NCBI RefSeq assembly: GCF_000334895.1
Contig: NZ_BAFM01000004.1
Coordinates: 62,001-126,000 of the forward strand
Direction: 5' to 3'
Length of the DNA stretch: 64,000 bases
Source: Halococcus agarilyticus
GTDB taxonomy: Archaea > Halobacteriota > Halobacteria > Halobacteriales > Halococcaceae
The notes beneath the pieces are model-generated. The model was given only the letters and a program-made list of their open reading frames with translations, was not told the DNA's origin and did no database searches. How positions within the stretch are numbered: position 1 is the first letter of the stretch; each line of letters starts with the position of its first letter. Shown piece by piece: positions 8,348 to 17,930 of this stretch. Made by a program: the position numbers and the translations under genes.

Positions 8348-8940
8348 GCAGCGACGACGAACTGGAGGGTAGCGACGAGAAGGACCTGCGAGAGCACTTC
8401 GCGCCGGTCGCGCGCAGCGCCCGGCGGGCGGTCACGAGCCGAACCCTTCAGGTCTACACGATCGCGTTCGTCGGCGTGGTGGTCCTCTCGGCCAGCATCG
8501 GCCCCACCGTCGTCGGTGCGTACGCGGTGTTTCAGGAGGACTTCGACCTGTGTAGCGATCCGTACATCGAGGTCCTGCCGCCGGAGGACACCGAGGCGGT
8601 CGACGCCGGAGCGGAACCGCCGGAGTTCGAGCGGCTCGACTTCGCGGCGCTGACCGCCGACGAACAGCGTGCGTTCCGCGCGGCGCTCGACGAGGCGAGC
8701 AACGAGCACCCGATCGAGGGGGAGAGCGTCGAGCACCTCGACGCGTTCCGCGACGGCGTCCTCGTCGAATACGAGGGCGCTGAATACTACGTGGCGATCA
8801 CCTCCAACAACGAGTGTGTGACGGCTGGCGCGGTCCGCTTCCCGCTCTCGATCGCGGGCCTCGTGATCGGTAGCGGGATGGTCGTCGCGCCGGAGCTACA
8901 GCGCCGCTTCGGCCGAAAGGAGGACAAAGGTAATGAGTGA
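8344..8940 (+). CDS. oxidase-cluster membrane protein of unknown function
   Basis: A 198-residue protein. An acidic N-terminus is followed by one membrane helix (about residues 36-60), an acidic extracellular domain of about 110 residues with two cysteines (DLCSDP and NNECVT), and a second helix before a basic C-terminus. Its ATG overlaps the coxA stop (ATGA), so it is coupled to coxA. It resembles haloarchaeal proteins that accompany oxidase genes. Assembly or stabilisation of the oxidase is an inference from position only. Confidence 0.75.
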   Translation: MSSDDELEGSDEKDLREHFAPVARSARRAVTSRTLQVYTIAFVGVVVLSASIGPTVVGAYAVFQEDFDLCSDPYIEVLPPEDTEAVDAGAEPPEFERLDFAALTADEQRAFRAALDEASNEHPIEGESVEHLDAFRDGVLVEYEGAEYYVAITSNNECVTAGAVRFPLSIAGLVIGSGMVVAPELQRRFGRKEDKGNE

Positions 8941-9448
8941 GTACGAGATCCACCGACCGAGCTTTTCGGGCACGACGCGAAACGACTGGGAGTTCCCCTC
9001 CGAGGTGGACTTCGACACCGAGGACCTCCCCGCGGCCGCCGATCGCTTCCTGCTCTCGAAATCCGGGTTCGACGAGCCCGGGGCGTTCGAGGACCTCGCG
9101 CTGCCGGTGGTCACCTCGCGGGGCGAACTCAGCTACAACGCGCTCTGGGCCGCGAAACGAGGCCCGTACAGCGTCGAGCGGATCGACGGGCTCGACGCCG
9201 AGACCAGACAGGAAGTCGAGGAACTCGTCGACGACCTCGGCCACGAGCACTTCGGGGGGTTCGACGACGTCACGCTACCCGCCGCACGGAGGGAGATCGC
9301 GCTCTCGAACGATGAACTCGACGAGGACGACGAAGGCATCGGCGGGTTCGTGACGGCAGGTCACGCGACGCCGACCCCGACGCGGGCCGCCATCGGCCTT
9401 CTCGCTCTCGTCGGGGCGTCCGTCGCGATCGATCGGCTCCGGCGCTGA
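8933..9448 (+). CDS. oxidase-cluster acidic protein, C-terminally membrane-anchored
   Basis: The 171-residue protein has a long soluble acidic part and a single C-terminal hydrophobic segment (about 147-168, AAIGLLALVGASVAI) followed by RLRR. This is a tail-anchored layout facing the cytoplasm. The start overlaps the preceding gene by eight bases, making it the third gene of the coxA operon. No known domain is recognised. A role in oxidase assembly is inferred from the operon only. Confidence 0.7.
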   Translation: MSEYEIHRPSFSGTTRNDWEFPSEVDFDTEDLPAAADRFLLSKSGFDEPGAFEDLALPVVTSRGELSYNALWAAKRGPYSVERIDGLDAETRQEVEELVDDLGHEHFGGFDDVTLPAARREIALSNDELDEDDEGIGGFVTAGHATPTPTRAAIGLLALVGASVAIDRLRR

Positions 9449-9527
9449 TTCACCCGTCCACCACCGATCACGGTCGATGGCTCGACGGGTCGAGTCGTCG
9501 TCCCGGGGCGTGTCTCGCGCTGGGCGG

Positions 9528-10067
9528 TCACTGGAACGTCGTCCCGACGAAGGCGACCTCGACGCGCGGCTCGGCGTACTCGAAGACGAGGCCGAGCACG
9601 AACCCGTAGAGACACTGGCCGACGAACGTGAGCACGAGAAAGAGCAGGAGCTCGATGCCGGTCTGACCCGAGTAGAAGGCGATCGCGAACCCGGACCAGC
9701 CGATCGCCGCGAACGTGATCCCGCTGACTGCCATCCGCCAGCCAGGCAGGTAGTGATGGAGCGAGGCGAAGAGGAACGGCCACGTCGTCATCCCGCCAGC
9801 GACGAAGATCGCGAAGCCGACCCGCGGGTTGCCCTCGCCGACGATCGGATCGCCGATCCCGGCGAGCCCCGCGAGTTCGCCGAACTGAGTCGGCTCGAAC
9901 GCACCGAGGACGACCGCGAGGGCGAGCAGCGCCGAGAACGCGAGGGTGCCGAGCCCGCCCGCGATCGCACCCACGAGCCCGCCGACGACGATCCGCCGGA
10001 GGTCGGTGAGCGCCTCGCCCTCGGATTCGCCCGTCACCCACTCGATGAACCCGCCGGCGTCGACCAT
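9528..10067 (-). CDS. four-to-five-helix membrane protein of the oxidase cluster (possibly DUF6789-like)
   Basis: A 179-residue integral membrane protein starting MVDAGGFIEW at ATG 10067. It has about five hydrophobic segments, with a histidine pair in FASLHHYLPGW between helices. It lies between the coxA operon and coxB on the opposite strand and is divergent from coxB. I recall similar proteins in haloarchaeal oxidase clusters (DUF6789 type), but that assignment is from memory. In-frame upstream sequence is the antisense of coxB and is not included. Confidence 0.7.
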   Translation of the reverse strand: MVDAGGFIEWVTGESEGEALTDLRRIVVGGLVGAIAGGLGTLAFSALLALAVVLGAFEPTQFGELAGLAGIGDPIVGEGNPRVGFAIFVAGGMTTWPFLFASLHHYLPGWRMAVSGITFAAIGWSGFAIAFYSGQTGIELLLFLVLTFVGQCLYGFVLGLVFEYAEPRVEVAFVGTTFQ

Positions 10068-10196
10068 GCCCGTGGGTTCGCCCCCCGGGCGCAAAAAGAC
10101 TCCCACCGCGCACTCCTCACGGCCTCCGTTCTGGCATCCCCGGCACCGACGGCCGCCGTCAGTAGATACTTGTGCGCGCCAGGCGATGATCGCCCA

Positions 10197-11081
10197 ATGG
10201 CACGCAGGCGCGCGACAGTCGGGGGAGCGCTCGCCGCCGCGCTGGTGCTCGCCGTCGAACCGGCCGCAGCCCAGTCGATCAACCGGGCGCTGATCCAGAA
10301 CCTGAATCGCCAGCTCCTCTACGTCGCCGCCCCGCTCGCGATCCTCGTCGAGACCATCCTCTTTTACGCGGTCTGGCGGTACCGAGACAACCACGACCCC
10401 ACCCCCACGAAGGAGAACCGCTCGCTCGAAATCACGTGGACCCTCGCGACCGCGATCGTCCTGCTGTTCGTGGGGTTCGCGTCGTTCAACGTCCTGTTGA
10501 GTCCCTACATCTCGCCGAGCTACGGCGACGCGAGCGTCCAGACGAACGCCTCGGAGCAGGCCCTCCAGGGCGCGGTCGTGCCCGACGATCCCGACGCGAT
10601 CGAGGTCGAGGTGGTCGCGTACCGCTGGGGCTGGGAGTTCGTCTACCCCGAGGCGAACGTCTCCACGCAGAACACGTCGGTGATTCCGGCGAACACCGAC
10701 GTCTACTACCACATCACCGCGCGGGAGGTGATACACGCGTTCCATGCACCCGAACTCGGCCTCAAACAGGACGCGATCCCCGGCCAGTACAACACCATCC
10801 GAACGAGCGTGGGCGCGACCGGCGAGTACCGGGTCTACTGCTCGGAGTTCTGCGGGGCGGGCCACTCCCGGATGTACGCGAACGTCACGGTCAGAAGCGA
10901 GGAGCGATATCGGGCGTGGCTCGACGAGCAGCGATCCGGAAACGCCACCGGGTCGGCCGACTCGTCGAACGCGACGAGTTCGCAGAGGGCAGCGCAGCGC
11001 GCACCCGTCCAAGTGGGGGACGACGGTCGGTCTTCCACCAGTCACGCGCCAGCGGAACCCGCGACGGCGGCGAGGCCGTGA
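10197..11081 (+). CDS. coxB: cytochrome oxidase subunit II with CuA site
   Basis: Subunit II accepts electrons from a small copper protein or cytochrome and passes them through the binuclear CuA centre to subunit I. The protein has 294 residues: an N-terminal signal or helix (residues 1-25, ending AAAQ), two membrane helices (about 37-60 and 80-105), then an extracellular cupredoxin domain. The CuA ligands are present: His180 (VIHAFH), Cys215, Cys219, His223 and Met226 in CSEFCGAGHSRM. A Ser/Ala-rich tail of about 50 residues follows and is not part of the fold. An AT box near 10163-10170 fits a leaderless start at 10197. Confidence 0.95.
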   Translation: MARRRATVGGALAAALVLAVEPAAAQSINRALIQNLNRQLLYVAAPLAILVETILFYAVWRYRDNHDPTPTKENRSLEITWTLATAIVLLFVGFASFNVLLSPYISPSYGDASVQTNASEQALQGAVVPDDPDAIEVEVVAYRWGWEFVYPEANVSTQNTSVIPANTDVYYHITAREVIHAFHAPELGLKQDAIPGQYNTIRTSVGATGEYRVYCSEFCGAGHSRMYANVTVRSEERYRAWLDEQRSGNATGSADSSNATSSQRAAQRAPVQVGDDGRSSTSHAPAEPATAARP

Positions 11082-11102
11082 CGCGATCGACGCCTGGACG
11101 CC

Positions 11103-12782
11103 TCAGAACCCGGCGACCGTGCCGTCCTTCCGCGGTTCGGTCGCACCCGAGAGCACCCCATCTTTGTTTCTCGCGATCTGCGCGCCGCCGAACAGCGTCG
11201 GCGCGAGCACGCGGACGTCGTGGCCCATTCGAGTGAGCTTCGTCGCGAGATTGCCGTCGATCCGGCCCTCGACCGCGAGCGAGCCGTCCTCGCGGTAGCG
11301 CCATCGGGGGCGATCGAGCGCGGCCTGGAGCGGCAGGTCGTGATCGACGAGATTGCTGACGACCTGGACGTGACCCTGGGGCTGCATGTACCCACCCATC
11401 ACGCCGAACGCCGCCCAGTCGTCTTCCTGGGTATCGGGCGCGAGATCCACGATGCCGGGGATCAGCGTGTGAAACGGTCGCTTCTCGGGTTCGAGACTGT
11501 TCGGATGGTCCGGATCGAGCGAGAACGACGCGCCGCGGTTCTGGAGGGCGATCCCGGTGTCGCCAGCGACGAGACCGGAGCCGAACCCGGCGAACCGGGA
11601 GTTGATGAACGAAACCACGTTGCCCGCGTCGTCGGCGACGCAGAGCAACACGGTGTCGGAATCCTCGGCGCGCGCGTCGGGGACGCCGAAGCTCACGTCG
11701 CTCGCGGTCGCGTCGACGTCCGCGGCACGCTGCCGCGCCCACTCGCTGGAGGCGAGCGGCGGGACGTCCTCGTAGGTGGGGTCGGTGACGTAGCGGTGGC
11801 CGTCGTGGAACGCACGCTTCGTGGCCTCCGCGAAGTAGTGGACGCGCTCGGGCGAGTCGATGGGGTGTTCGCCCGCGCCGACTGCCGCGGCGACGTTGAG
11901 CGCTTCGAGCGCGATCAGTCCCTGATTGTTCGGCGGGAGCTCGTACACCTCCGCGCCGTTGTACCGCGTCGAGACGGGATCGGGGAACTCGGGTTCGAAG
12001 CCCGCGAGGTCCTCGCGGGTGAGGAAGCCGCCCTTCGCCTGAACCTCGCTCGCGATTTGTTCGGCGATCTCGCCCTCGTACACGGCGTCAGCGCCCCGTT
12101 CGGCGATCGTCCGAAGACTCTCGCCGAGATCGGGGAGGCACATGCGCTCGCCGACGCCCGGAGCTTCGCCGTCCTTCAGATAGGCGTCGGCGGCGTGCTC
12201 GTCGGTGAACAGGTCCTCTGCGGCCTGCCAGTGGTGGGCGATGACCTCCGAGACGGGGTAGCCCTCGGTGGCGTAGCCGATCGCGGGCTGGAGCACCTCG
12301 GCGAGCGAGCGGCGGCCGTGGCGCTCGACGGTCGCCTCCCAGCCCCGTGCGGTGCCGGGCACGGTGACGGCGTGGGGGCCGAGAAACGGCATGCCGAGTT
12401 CGTCGGCGGCGTCGCTGTCATCGACCGCGTAGCCGCGCTCGCTGGGGTACCACTCCGAGGGATCGTCGTGCTCGCGGATCGCGGCACGGACGTTTTCGAT
12501 GGTCGCCTCGCGTGGCGCGCCGCCGCAGGCTCGCATCGCGCCGGTCTCGCCGTCGGCGGTTCGGTAGAGCGCGAACGCGTCGCCGCCCAGTCCGGTGCTC
12601 GTCGGCTCGACCACGTTGAGCGCCGCGGCGGTGGCGACGGCGGCGTCGAAGGCGTTGCCGCCCTCACGCAGGATCTCGACGCCGGCCTCCGCGGCGAGCG
12701 GCTGACTGGTGGCGACGACGCCGCGCTCGGCATACACGGTCGATCGGCGCGACGTGAACCGGTCGAGGTCGGGCGCTGGCAT
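11103..12782 (-). CDS. ggt: gamma-glutamyltranspeptidase-like Ntn hydrolase
   Basis: A 559-residue autoprocessing hydrolase of the gamma-glutamyltranspeptidase/acylase family. The large subunit ends before the nucleophile, which I place at Thr377 (SDTVLLC; the second Thr of the usual TTH is replaced by Val). This is followed by GNVVSFINS, the oxyanion region FGSG and GIALQNRG. That pattern resembles the YwrD-like subgroup more than classical glutathione transpeptidases. There is no signal peptide (MPAPDLDRF), so it is probably cytoplasmic. It is divergent from the DUF1028 gene and next to a dipeptide importer, which suggests hydrolysis of imported gamma-glutamyl or modified peptides. Confidence 0.88.
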   Translation of the reverse strand: MPAPDLDRFTSRRSTVYAERGVVATSQPLAAEAGVEILREGGNAFDAAVATAAALNVVEPTSTGLGGDAFALYRTADGETGAMRACGGAPREATIENVRAAIREHDDPSEWYPSERGYAVDDSDAADELGMPFLGPHAVTVPGTARGWEATVERHGRRSLAEVLQPAIGYATEGYPVSEVIAHHWQAAEDLFTDEHAADAYLKDGEAPGVGERMCLPDLGESLRTIAERGADAVYEGEIAEQIASEVQAKGGFLTREDLAGFEPEFPDPVSTRYNGAEVYELPPNNQGLIALEALNVAAAVGAGEHPIDSPERVHYFAEATKRAFHDGHRYVTDPTYEDVPPLASSEWARQRAADVDATASDVSFGVPDARAEDSDTVLLCVADDAGNVVSFINSRFAGFGSGLVAGDTGIALQNRGASFSLDPDHPNSLEPEKRPFHTLIPGIVDLAPDTQEDDWAAFGVMGGYMQPQGHVQVVSNLVDHDLPLQAALDRPRWRYREDGSLAVEGRIDGNLATKLTRMGHDVRVLAPTLFGGAQIARNKDGVLSGATEPRKDGTVAGF

Positions 12783-12870
12783 TACGGGTCCTTACACCGA
12801 GACCAGCCTAAAGGACCCACCGGACACATTCGGGGTGAACGTTATCGGCCGACATATCGTCGGACCGAGC

Positions 12871-13527
12871 ATGACGTTCTCGATCTGTGTTCGCGAGACG
12901 ACTGGCGCGGGAACGACCTTCGGCGTCGGCGTCGCGACCGACGCACCGGCGGTCGGCGCGTTGGCACCGCACGTCAGCCACGACGGTGTCGTCAGCACCC
13001 AGAGCTTCGTCAACGTGCGGCTGGGCCGGCGCGGCGTCGCGCTGCTGCCCGATCTCGGCGTCGACGACGCACTCGACGGACTGCTGGCCCGCGACGATCA
13101 CGCCGACCTCCGGCAGGTCCACGGGCTCGACGCGCGCGGCAACGCCCACGCCGTCTCCGGCGAGGGATGTGAGGGGTGGTTCGGCCACCAGGTCCACGCC
13201 GACCGCGGCGTCACCGTCGCCGGGAACATGCTCGTCGGCGGGGATACCCTCGATGCGCTCGTCGAGACGTTCACCGAGCGGGATTCCCACGATGACGTGG
13301 TCGCGAAACTGATCGACGCGCTCGCGGCGGGCAAGGCAGCCGGCGGGGACAAGCGAGGCCACACCTCCGCTGCGGTCGCGGTGAAGGCCCCCGAAACCAC
13401 GGCGTACCACGATCTCCGGGTCGACGCCCACGACGAACCGATCGCGGAGCTCCGGCGAGTGTACGAAACGGCGAAGGCGGCCAGCGACGGGTTCAGCGAG
13501 TCCTCGAAGGACCGGATCTTCGACTGA
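12871..13527 (+). CDS. DUF1028 family protein (putative Ntn hydrolase)
   Basis: The 218-residue protein begins MTFSICVRETTGAGTTFGVGVATDAPAVG, the family's hallmark N-terminus, and continues with GHQVHADRGVTVAGNML and RGHTSAAVAV. DUF1028 proteins share a fold with Ntn hydrolases, and their substrate is unknown. The TATA-like box gttatcg lies 28 nt before ATG 12871, so the start is well placed. It is divergent from ggt and convergent with the importer operon, which places it in a peptide or amide-breakdown setting. Confidence 0.88.
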   Translation: MTFSICVRETTGAGTTFGVGVATDAPAVGALAPHVSHDGVVSTQSFVNVRLGRRGVALLPDLGVDDALDGLLARDDHADLRQVHGLDARGNAHAVSGEGCEGWFGHQVHADRGVTVAGNMLVGGDTLDALVETFTERDSHDDVVAKLIDALAAGKAAGGDKRGHTSAAVAVKAPETTAYHDLRVDAHDEPIAELRRVYETAKAASDGFSESSKDRIFD

Positions 13528-13603
13528 CGGGGCTCCGGAACGGGGCCGGGCAGTGCTCACCGTGCCGGAACCGATCGAATGCGCCGGAACCGATCGGTCA
13601 CGT

Positions 13604-14908
13604 TCACTCCTCGACCCGGTGGCAGGCCGCCGTGTGACCGGGGGACGCCTCCCGGCTTTGCGGAATCTCGCGCTCGCACGGCGAGGGGAACGCCTCGGCG
13701 ACGACCGACTCCGCGCGGTCGCGGTTGCCGGCCGCGAGCTCGTCGGCGGCTTCGCGGACGGCGTCGGCCGCTTCCGGCGGCAGGTCGGCGGGATCGCGGG
13801 ACAGCAGCTGTTCGACGAAGTACCCGGCGACGCTTCCCTCGTCGGTGCCCCGACCTTCCGAACGGAGGCGGTCCTTCGCTGCTTCGCGATCGAGCTCCGC
13901 CGAGAGCACCTGATTCCGGAACGAGAACGCGTCGCGGAACTCGTCCTCGGTTCCGGCCCACTCCTCGGGCGGGATCACGACCGGACACCGGGTGTGGAAC
14001 CGACAGCCGGAGGGCGGGTCCATCGGTGATGGCACCGTCCCTTCGAGGATGATGCGCTCGTCGCGGTCGCCGGGATCGATCCGCGGGACCGCCGACAGCA
14101 GCGATCGCGTGTAGGGGTGGGCGGGATCGTCGAACAGCTCGTCGACCGGCGCGGTCTCGACGATCTCGCCGAGGTACATCACGGCGACCCGGTCGGCGAC
14201 GTGGCGCACCACGCTCAGATCGTGGGCGATGAACACCAGGGAGAGACCGAGGTCGGCCTGGAGCTCGTCGAGCAGGTTCAAGATTTGCGCCTGAACCGAA
14301 ACGTCGAGCGCGCTCACCGGCTCGTCGGCGATGATGAGTTCGGGTTCGAGCGACAGCGCCCGTGCGATGCCGACGCGCTGTTGCTGGCCGCCGGAGAACT
14401 GGTGTGGGTAGCGGGTGGCGTGGCCCGGCTTCAGCCCGACGCGTTCGAGGAGGCCACGTGCACGCTCCGTGCGGTCGTCGGCGTCCGTACCGATGTCGTG
14501 GACCTCCATCGGCGCGGTCAGGATCTCGCCGACGGTCTGGCGCGGGTTCAGCGCCGCCAGCGGGTCCTGAAAGATCATCTGGAGGTCGCGGCGATACGGC
14601 CGCATTTCGCCGGCCGAGAGTCCGGTGAGCTCCTCGCCGTCGTAGTGGACCGATCCCGCGGTCGCGTCGTCGAGGTTGAGGATCGTCCGGCCGAGCGTCG
14701 ACTTGCCACAGCCGGACTCGCCGACGACCGCGAGCGTCTCGCCCTCTCTCACGGTGAGATCGACGCCGTCGACCGCCCGGACGGCCGCGTCGTTGCCGAC
14801 GAGTCGGTCGAGCACGCCGCCGGACTGATCGAAGTGTTTCTTCAACCCCTCGACCGCGAGCAGGGGGTCGTCGGTGCGCTCGTCGGTTCGGGTCGTCTGG
14901 AGGCTCAT
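13604..14908 (-). CDS. dipeptide-type ABC importer ATPase (OppF/DppF-like)
   Basis: One of two ATPases powering the importer (434 residues). It contains Walker [10 protein letters not shown], the Q-loop, signature SGGQQQR, Walker B LIIADEP and the switch His in AHDLS. The oligopeptide/dipeptide C-terminal motif follows, with CRFHTRCP, part of the family's iron-sulphur/cysteine region. Beyond it lies an acidic extension of about 100 residues, longer than bacterial DppF. ATG 14908 overlaps the stop of the upstream ATPase gene (ATGA). It is the last gene of the five-gene operon. Confidence 0.9.
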   Translation of the reverse strand: MSLQTTRTDERTDDPLLAVEGLKKHFDQSGGVLDRLVGNDAAVRAVDGVDLTVREGETLAVVGESGCGKSTLGRTILNLDDATAGSVHYDGEELTGLSAGEMRPYRRDLQMIFQDPLAALNPRQTVGEILTAPMEVHDIGTDADDRTERARGLLERVGLKPGHATRYPHQFSGGQQQRVGIARALSLEPELIIADEPVSALDVSVQAQILNLLDELQADLGLSLVFIAHDLSVVRHVADRVAVMYLGEIVETAPVDELFDDPAHPYTRSLLSAVPRIDPGDRDERIILEGTVPSPMDPPSGCRFHTRCPVVIPPEEWAGTEDEFRDAFSFRNQVLSAELDREAAKDRLRSEGRGTDEGSVAGYFVEQLLSRDPADLPPEAADAVREAADELAAGNRDRAESVVAEAFPSPCEREIPQSREASPGHTAACHRVEE

Positions 14909-15975
14909 AGCTGCTCCTCCTCGGGTCCACGGCGGAGACAGGCCGCCTCGTGGTCGCCCCACCCCTCGCCGGGCGTCGCCCCGGCGTCGAGGGTCCGTCC
15001 GACCGGTCTGAAGTCGGGCGGAACCTCGTAACACTCGCGTTTCGCCTCGGGACACCGCGGCGCGAAGTGGCAGGCGTAGGGGATGTCGATCAGGTCGGGG
15101 ACGTTCCCCTCGATCGGCTGAAGATCCTCCATCGGGGTGTCGAGTCGCGGCGTGCTGGCGATCAGCCCCTGGGTGTAGGGGTGCTGGGGGTTGTCGAACA
15201 GCTCGCGGGCCTCCGCGCGCTCGACGATCTCGCCGGCGTACATCACGTTCACCCGGTCGCAGACCTCGGCGACCACCGAGAGGTCGTGGGTGATGAGCAG
15301 GATCGAGGTGTCGAAGGCCTCTCTCAGCGCCCGGAGTTCGTCGAGGATCTGGGCCTGGATCGTGACGTCCAGAGCAGTGGTGGGCTCGTCGGCGATCAGG
15401 AGATCGGGCTCGGCCGCGAGCGCCATCGCGATCATCGCGCGCTGGCGCATCCCGCCCGAGAACTCGTGGGGGTAGTCGACCGCCCGGCTCTCGGGTTCGG
15501 GGATCTCGACGGTTTCGAGCATCTCGATCGCGCGCCGCCACGCCTCGCCGTCCTTCGCCGCGCCGAGGATCTTGCGTTTGACCTCCGCCGGCAGGCGCGT
15601 CGACTCGCCGCCGTGGCCGTGGAGCCGGACCGACTCGGCGATCTGCTCGCCCACCGTCAGGGTGGGGTTGAGGCTGTTCATCGGGTCCTGAAACACCATC
15701 GAGATCGCCCCGCCGCGCACCTCGCGGCGCTCGGCTTCGGCCATCGACAGCAGCGACTCGTCGTGGAGCCGGACGTCGCCGCCAGCGATCTCGCCTGGCT
15801 CCTCGACGATGCCGGCGATACTGTCGGCGAGCACGCTCTTGCCGGAGCCGGACTCGCCGACCAGCCCCACGATCTCGCCCGATCGAATGGTGAGATCGAC
15901 CTCGTTCACGGCGTCGACGGTGCCCCGTGGGGTCGGGAACCTGGTGTGGAGCCCGTCGATTTCGAGCAGGCTCAT
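14905..15975 (-). CDS. dipeptide-type ABC importer ATPase (OppD/DppD-like)
   Basis: The partner ATPase of 356 residues, with Walker [10 protein letters not shown], signature SGGMRQR, Walker B LLIADEP and THDLS. The C-terminal [16 protein letters not shown] segment is characteristic of peptide and nickel ABC ATPases. It overlaps both neighbours by four bases, indicating strict operon coupling. With the two permeases and the binding protein it forms a complete importer. Confidence 0.92.
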   Translation of the reverse strand: MSLLEIDGLHTRFPTPRGTVDAVNEVDLTIRSGEIVGLVGESGSGKSVLADSIAGIVEEPGEIAGGDVRLHDESLLSMAEAERREVRGGAISMVFQDPMNSLNPTLTVGEQIAESVRLHGHGGESTRLPAEVKRKILGAAKDGEAWRRAIEMLETVEIPEPESRAVDYPHEFSGGMRQRAMIAMALAAEPDLLIADEPTTALDVTIQAQILDELRALREAFDTSILLITHDLSVVAEVCDRVNVMYAGEIVERAEARELFDNPQHPYTQGLIASTPRLDTPMEDLQPIEGNVPDLIDIPYACHFAPRCPEAKRECYEVPPDFRPVGRTLDAGATPGEGWGDHEAACLRRGPEEEQL

Positions 15976-16973
15976 CGTCCCTCGACCTCCCCTTCGCTCA
16001 CGTCGAAGACGTCGCGCAGCCCGTCACCGAGCGTGTTGAACGCGAGTACGACGATCATGATGGCGAAGCCCGGCATCACGCTGATCCACCACGCCTGGCT
16101 GATGAACTGCCGGCCGTCCGACAGCAGGAGGCCCCACGTCGGCGTGGTCGGCTTGACCCCGAGCCCGAGGAAGGAGAGGCCGGCCTCCGCGAGGATCGCG
16201 AGCGGGATCATCAGCGTCGCCTGGACGATCAGCGGCGCGACCGCGTTCGGCAGGATCTCGCGGGTCATGATCCGCCGGTCACTCATCCCGATCGCGCGCG
16301 CCGCGGTGACGTACTCCTCCTCGCGCAGCGAGAGCACCTCGCCACGGACCAGCCGCGCGAAGTCGTCGATGTACGCGATCCCGATGGCGATGATGACGTT
16401 CTGGACGCCAAGTCCGCCGGAGATGGCGATGATCCCGACCCCGAGGATGAGTTCGGGGAACGCCCACTGGAAGTCGACGTACCGCATCAGCGCGCTGTCG
16501 ATCCAGCCGCCGTAAAAGCCGGCGAGCAGCCCGATCGACGTGCCGAGCGTGAACGCCACCGCGACGGTGGCGAGCGCGACGAGCAGGGAGACGCGCGCGC
16601 CGTAGATGATGCGCGAGAGCAGGTCGTGGCCGATCGAGTCGGTGCCGAGGGGATGCCAGACCCGCTCGGTGCCGGGATCGCCGTCGTAGTTGCCGACCGA
16701 GTAGCTGTTCGGCTCCTGCATCAGCCCGTAGGTCGCGTCGGGGTCGTGGGGCGCGATCATCGGTGCGAACGCCGCGACCAGCACGAACAGGACGACGACC
16801 ACGGCCCCGAACAGCGCCAGCTTGTCCGCCAGCAACCCCTCGACGATGCGCTGACGGGTGGTGCGGTGTTCCTCGACCGACTCGTCCGTGTCGCGGTACT
16901 CGGGCGGGACGTCCGCCGGCCCCGGTTCGGCGGGCGTGTTCGGCCCGACGCCCGGTTCGGTGGCGTCGCTCAT
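15972..16973 (-). CDS. dipeptide-type ABC importer permease (OppC/DppC-like)
   Basis: A 333-residue inner-membrane permease. A cytoplasmic N-terminus of about 50 residues precedes the OppC N-terminal helix (LALFGAVVVVLFVLVAAFAP). The large periplasmic-side loop carries HPLGTDSIGHDLLSR, typical of this subfamily, and five further helices follow with the ATPase-contacting EAA loop (EYVTAARAIGMSDRRIMTREILPN). Start 16973 overlaps the end of the upstream permease gene. Confidence 0.92.
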   Translation of the reverse strand: MSDATEPGVGPNTPAEPGPADVPPEYRDTDESVEEHRTTRQRIVEGLLADKLALFGAVVVVLFVLVAAFAPMIAPHDPDATYGLMQEPNSYSVGNYDGDPGTERVWHPLGTDSIGHDLLSRIIYGARVSLLVALATVAVAFTLGTSIGLLAGFYGGWIDSALMRYVDFQWAFPELILGVGIIAISGGLGVQNVIIAIGIAYIDDFARLVRGEVLSLREEEYVTAARAIGMSDRRIMTREILPNAVAPLIVQATLMIPLAILAEAGLSFLGLGVKPTTPTWGLLLSDGRQFISQAWWISVMPGFAIMIVVLAFNTLGDGLRDVFDVSEGEVEGR

Positions 16974-17929
16974 GCCTGCTGCCCTCCCTCGTAGCCGATG
17001 CGCGGGTCGATCACGGTGTACACGAGATCGACCGCGAGGTTCGTGAACACCATCACGGCGGCGACCAGCAGGATGACCGCCTGGGTCACCGGGTAGTTGC
17101 GGTCGAGCATCGAGTCGACCAGCAGCCGGCCGAGCCCCTGGATGCCGAACACGATCTCGACGGTGACGCTCCCGACGAGCACGAGCGCGAGCTGGATCCC
17201 CGCGACCGTGACGACCGGGATCAGCGCGTTCTGGAGCGCGTGCTTGTAGAGGGCGACCCGGCTGGTGACCCCCTTCGCGCGTGCGGTTCGCATGTACGGC
17301 TCGTTCATGACTTCGAGCAGCGACGACCGCATCATCCGCATCACGACCGCGGCGTACGGCAGCCCGACCGCGATCCCCGGCAGCAGAATGCTCTTGAGCC
17401 ACGGCACGATCCCCTCGCTCGGCGGCGTGTAGCCGAAGACCGGCAGCACGTTCAGCCAGACGCCGAACACGAGCGCGAGCAGGATGCCGACGAAGAAGGC
17501 GGGCATCGAGACGCCGAGAAACGCCGTGATCGTCGCGACGTAGTCCGCGGGCTCGCCCTTCCGGGTCGCGCTCACGATGCCGGCCGGAACGGCGATACCG
17601 AGCCCGACGACGATGGCGAACAGGGCGATCGAGGCCGTCCGCGGTGCGGCCTGGCCCACGAGCGTCGCGACCGGCTGGCTCGTGCTCAGGCTCTGGCCGA
17701 ACTGGAACGTCGCCATGTCGACCAACCAGTCGACGTACTGGACGTACAGCGGCTGGTTCAGCCCGAGCTCGGTGCGCAGCGCGGCGACCGCTTCCGGGGT
17801 CGCCTCCTGGCCGAGCATGGTGCGGACGGGACCACCGGGGATGAGCCGGAGCCCGAAGAACACCGTGGTGGCGACCATCCACATCACGAAGACGGCGTGG
17901 GCGACTCGTTTCGCGACGTATCGGCGCAT
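16970..17929 (-). CDS. dipeptide-type ABC importer permease (OppB/DppB-like)
   Basis: A 319-residue permease with the standard N-terminus MRRYVAKRVAHAVFVMWMVATTVFFGLRLIPGGP, six membrane helices and the EAA loop YMRTARAKGVTSRVALYKHALQNALIP. It pairs with the OppC-like permease to form the channel. It begins one base after the stop of the binding-protein gene and overlaps the next permease by four bases. Confidence 0.92.
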   Translation of the reverse strand: MRRYVAKRVAHAVFVMWMVATTVFFGLRLIPGGPVRTMLGQEATPEAVAALRTELGLNQPLYVQYVDWLVDMATFQFGQSLSTSQPVATLVGQAAPRTASIALFAIVVGLGIAVPAGIVSATRKGEPADYVATITAFLGVSMPAFFVGILLALVFGVWLNVLPVFGYTPPSEGIVPWLKSILLPGIAVGLPYAAVVMRMMRSSLLEVMNEPYMRTARAKGVTSRVALYKHALQNALIPVVTVAGIQLALVLVGSVTVEIVFGIQGLGRLLVDSMLDRNYPVTQAVILLVAAVMVFTNLAVDLVYTVIDPRIGYEGGQQA

Positions 17930-17930
17930 G

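Noticed and set aside
10068-11045. Minus-strand in-frame extension upstream of the membrane-protein gene at 9528-10067
   Set aside because: It is the complement of coxB; the true start at 10067 has a sensible N-terminus.
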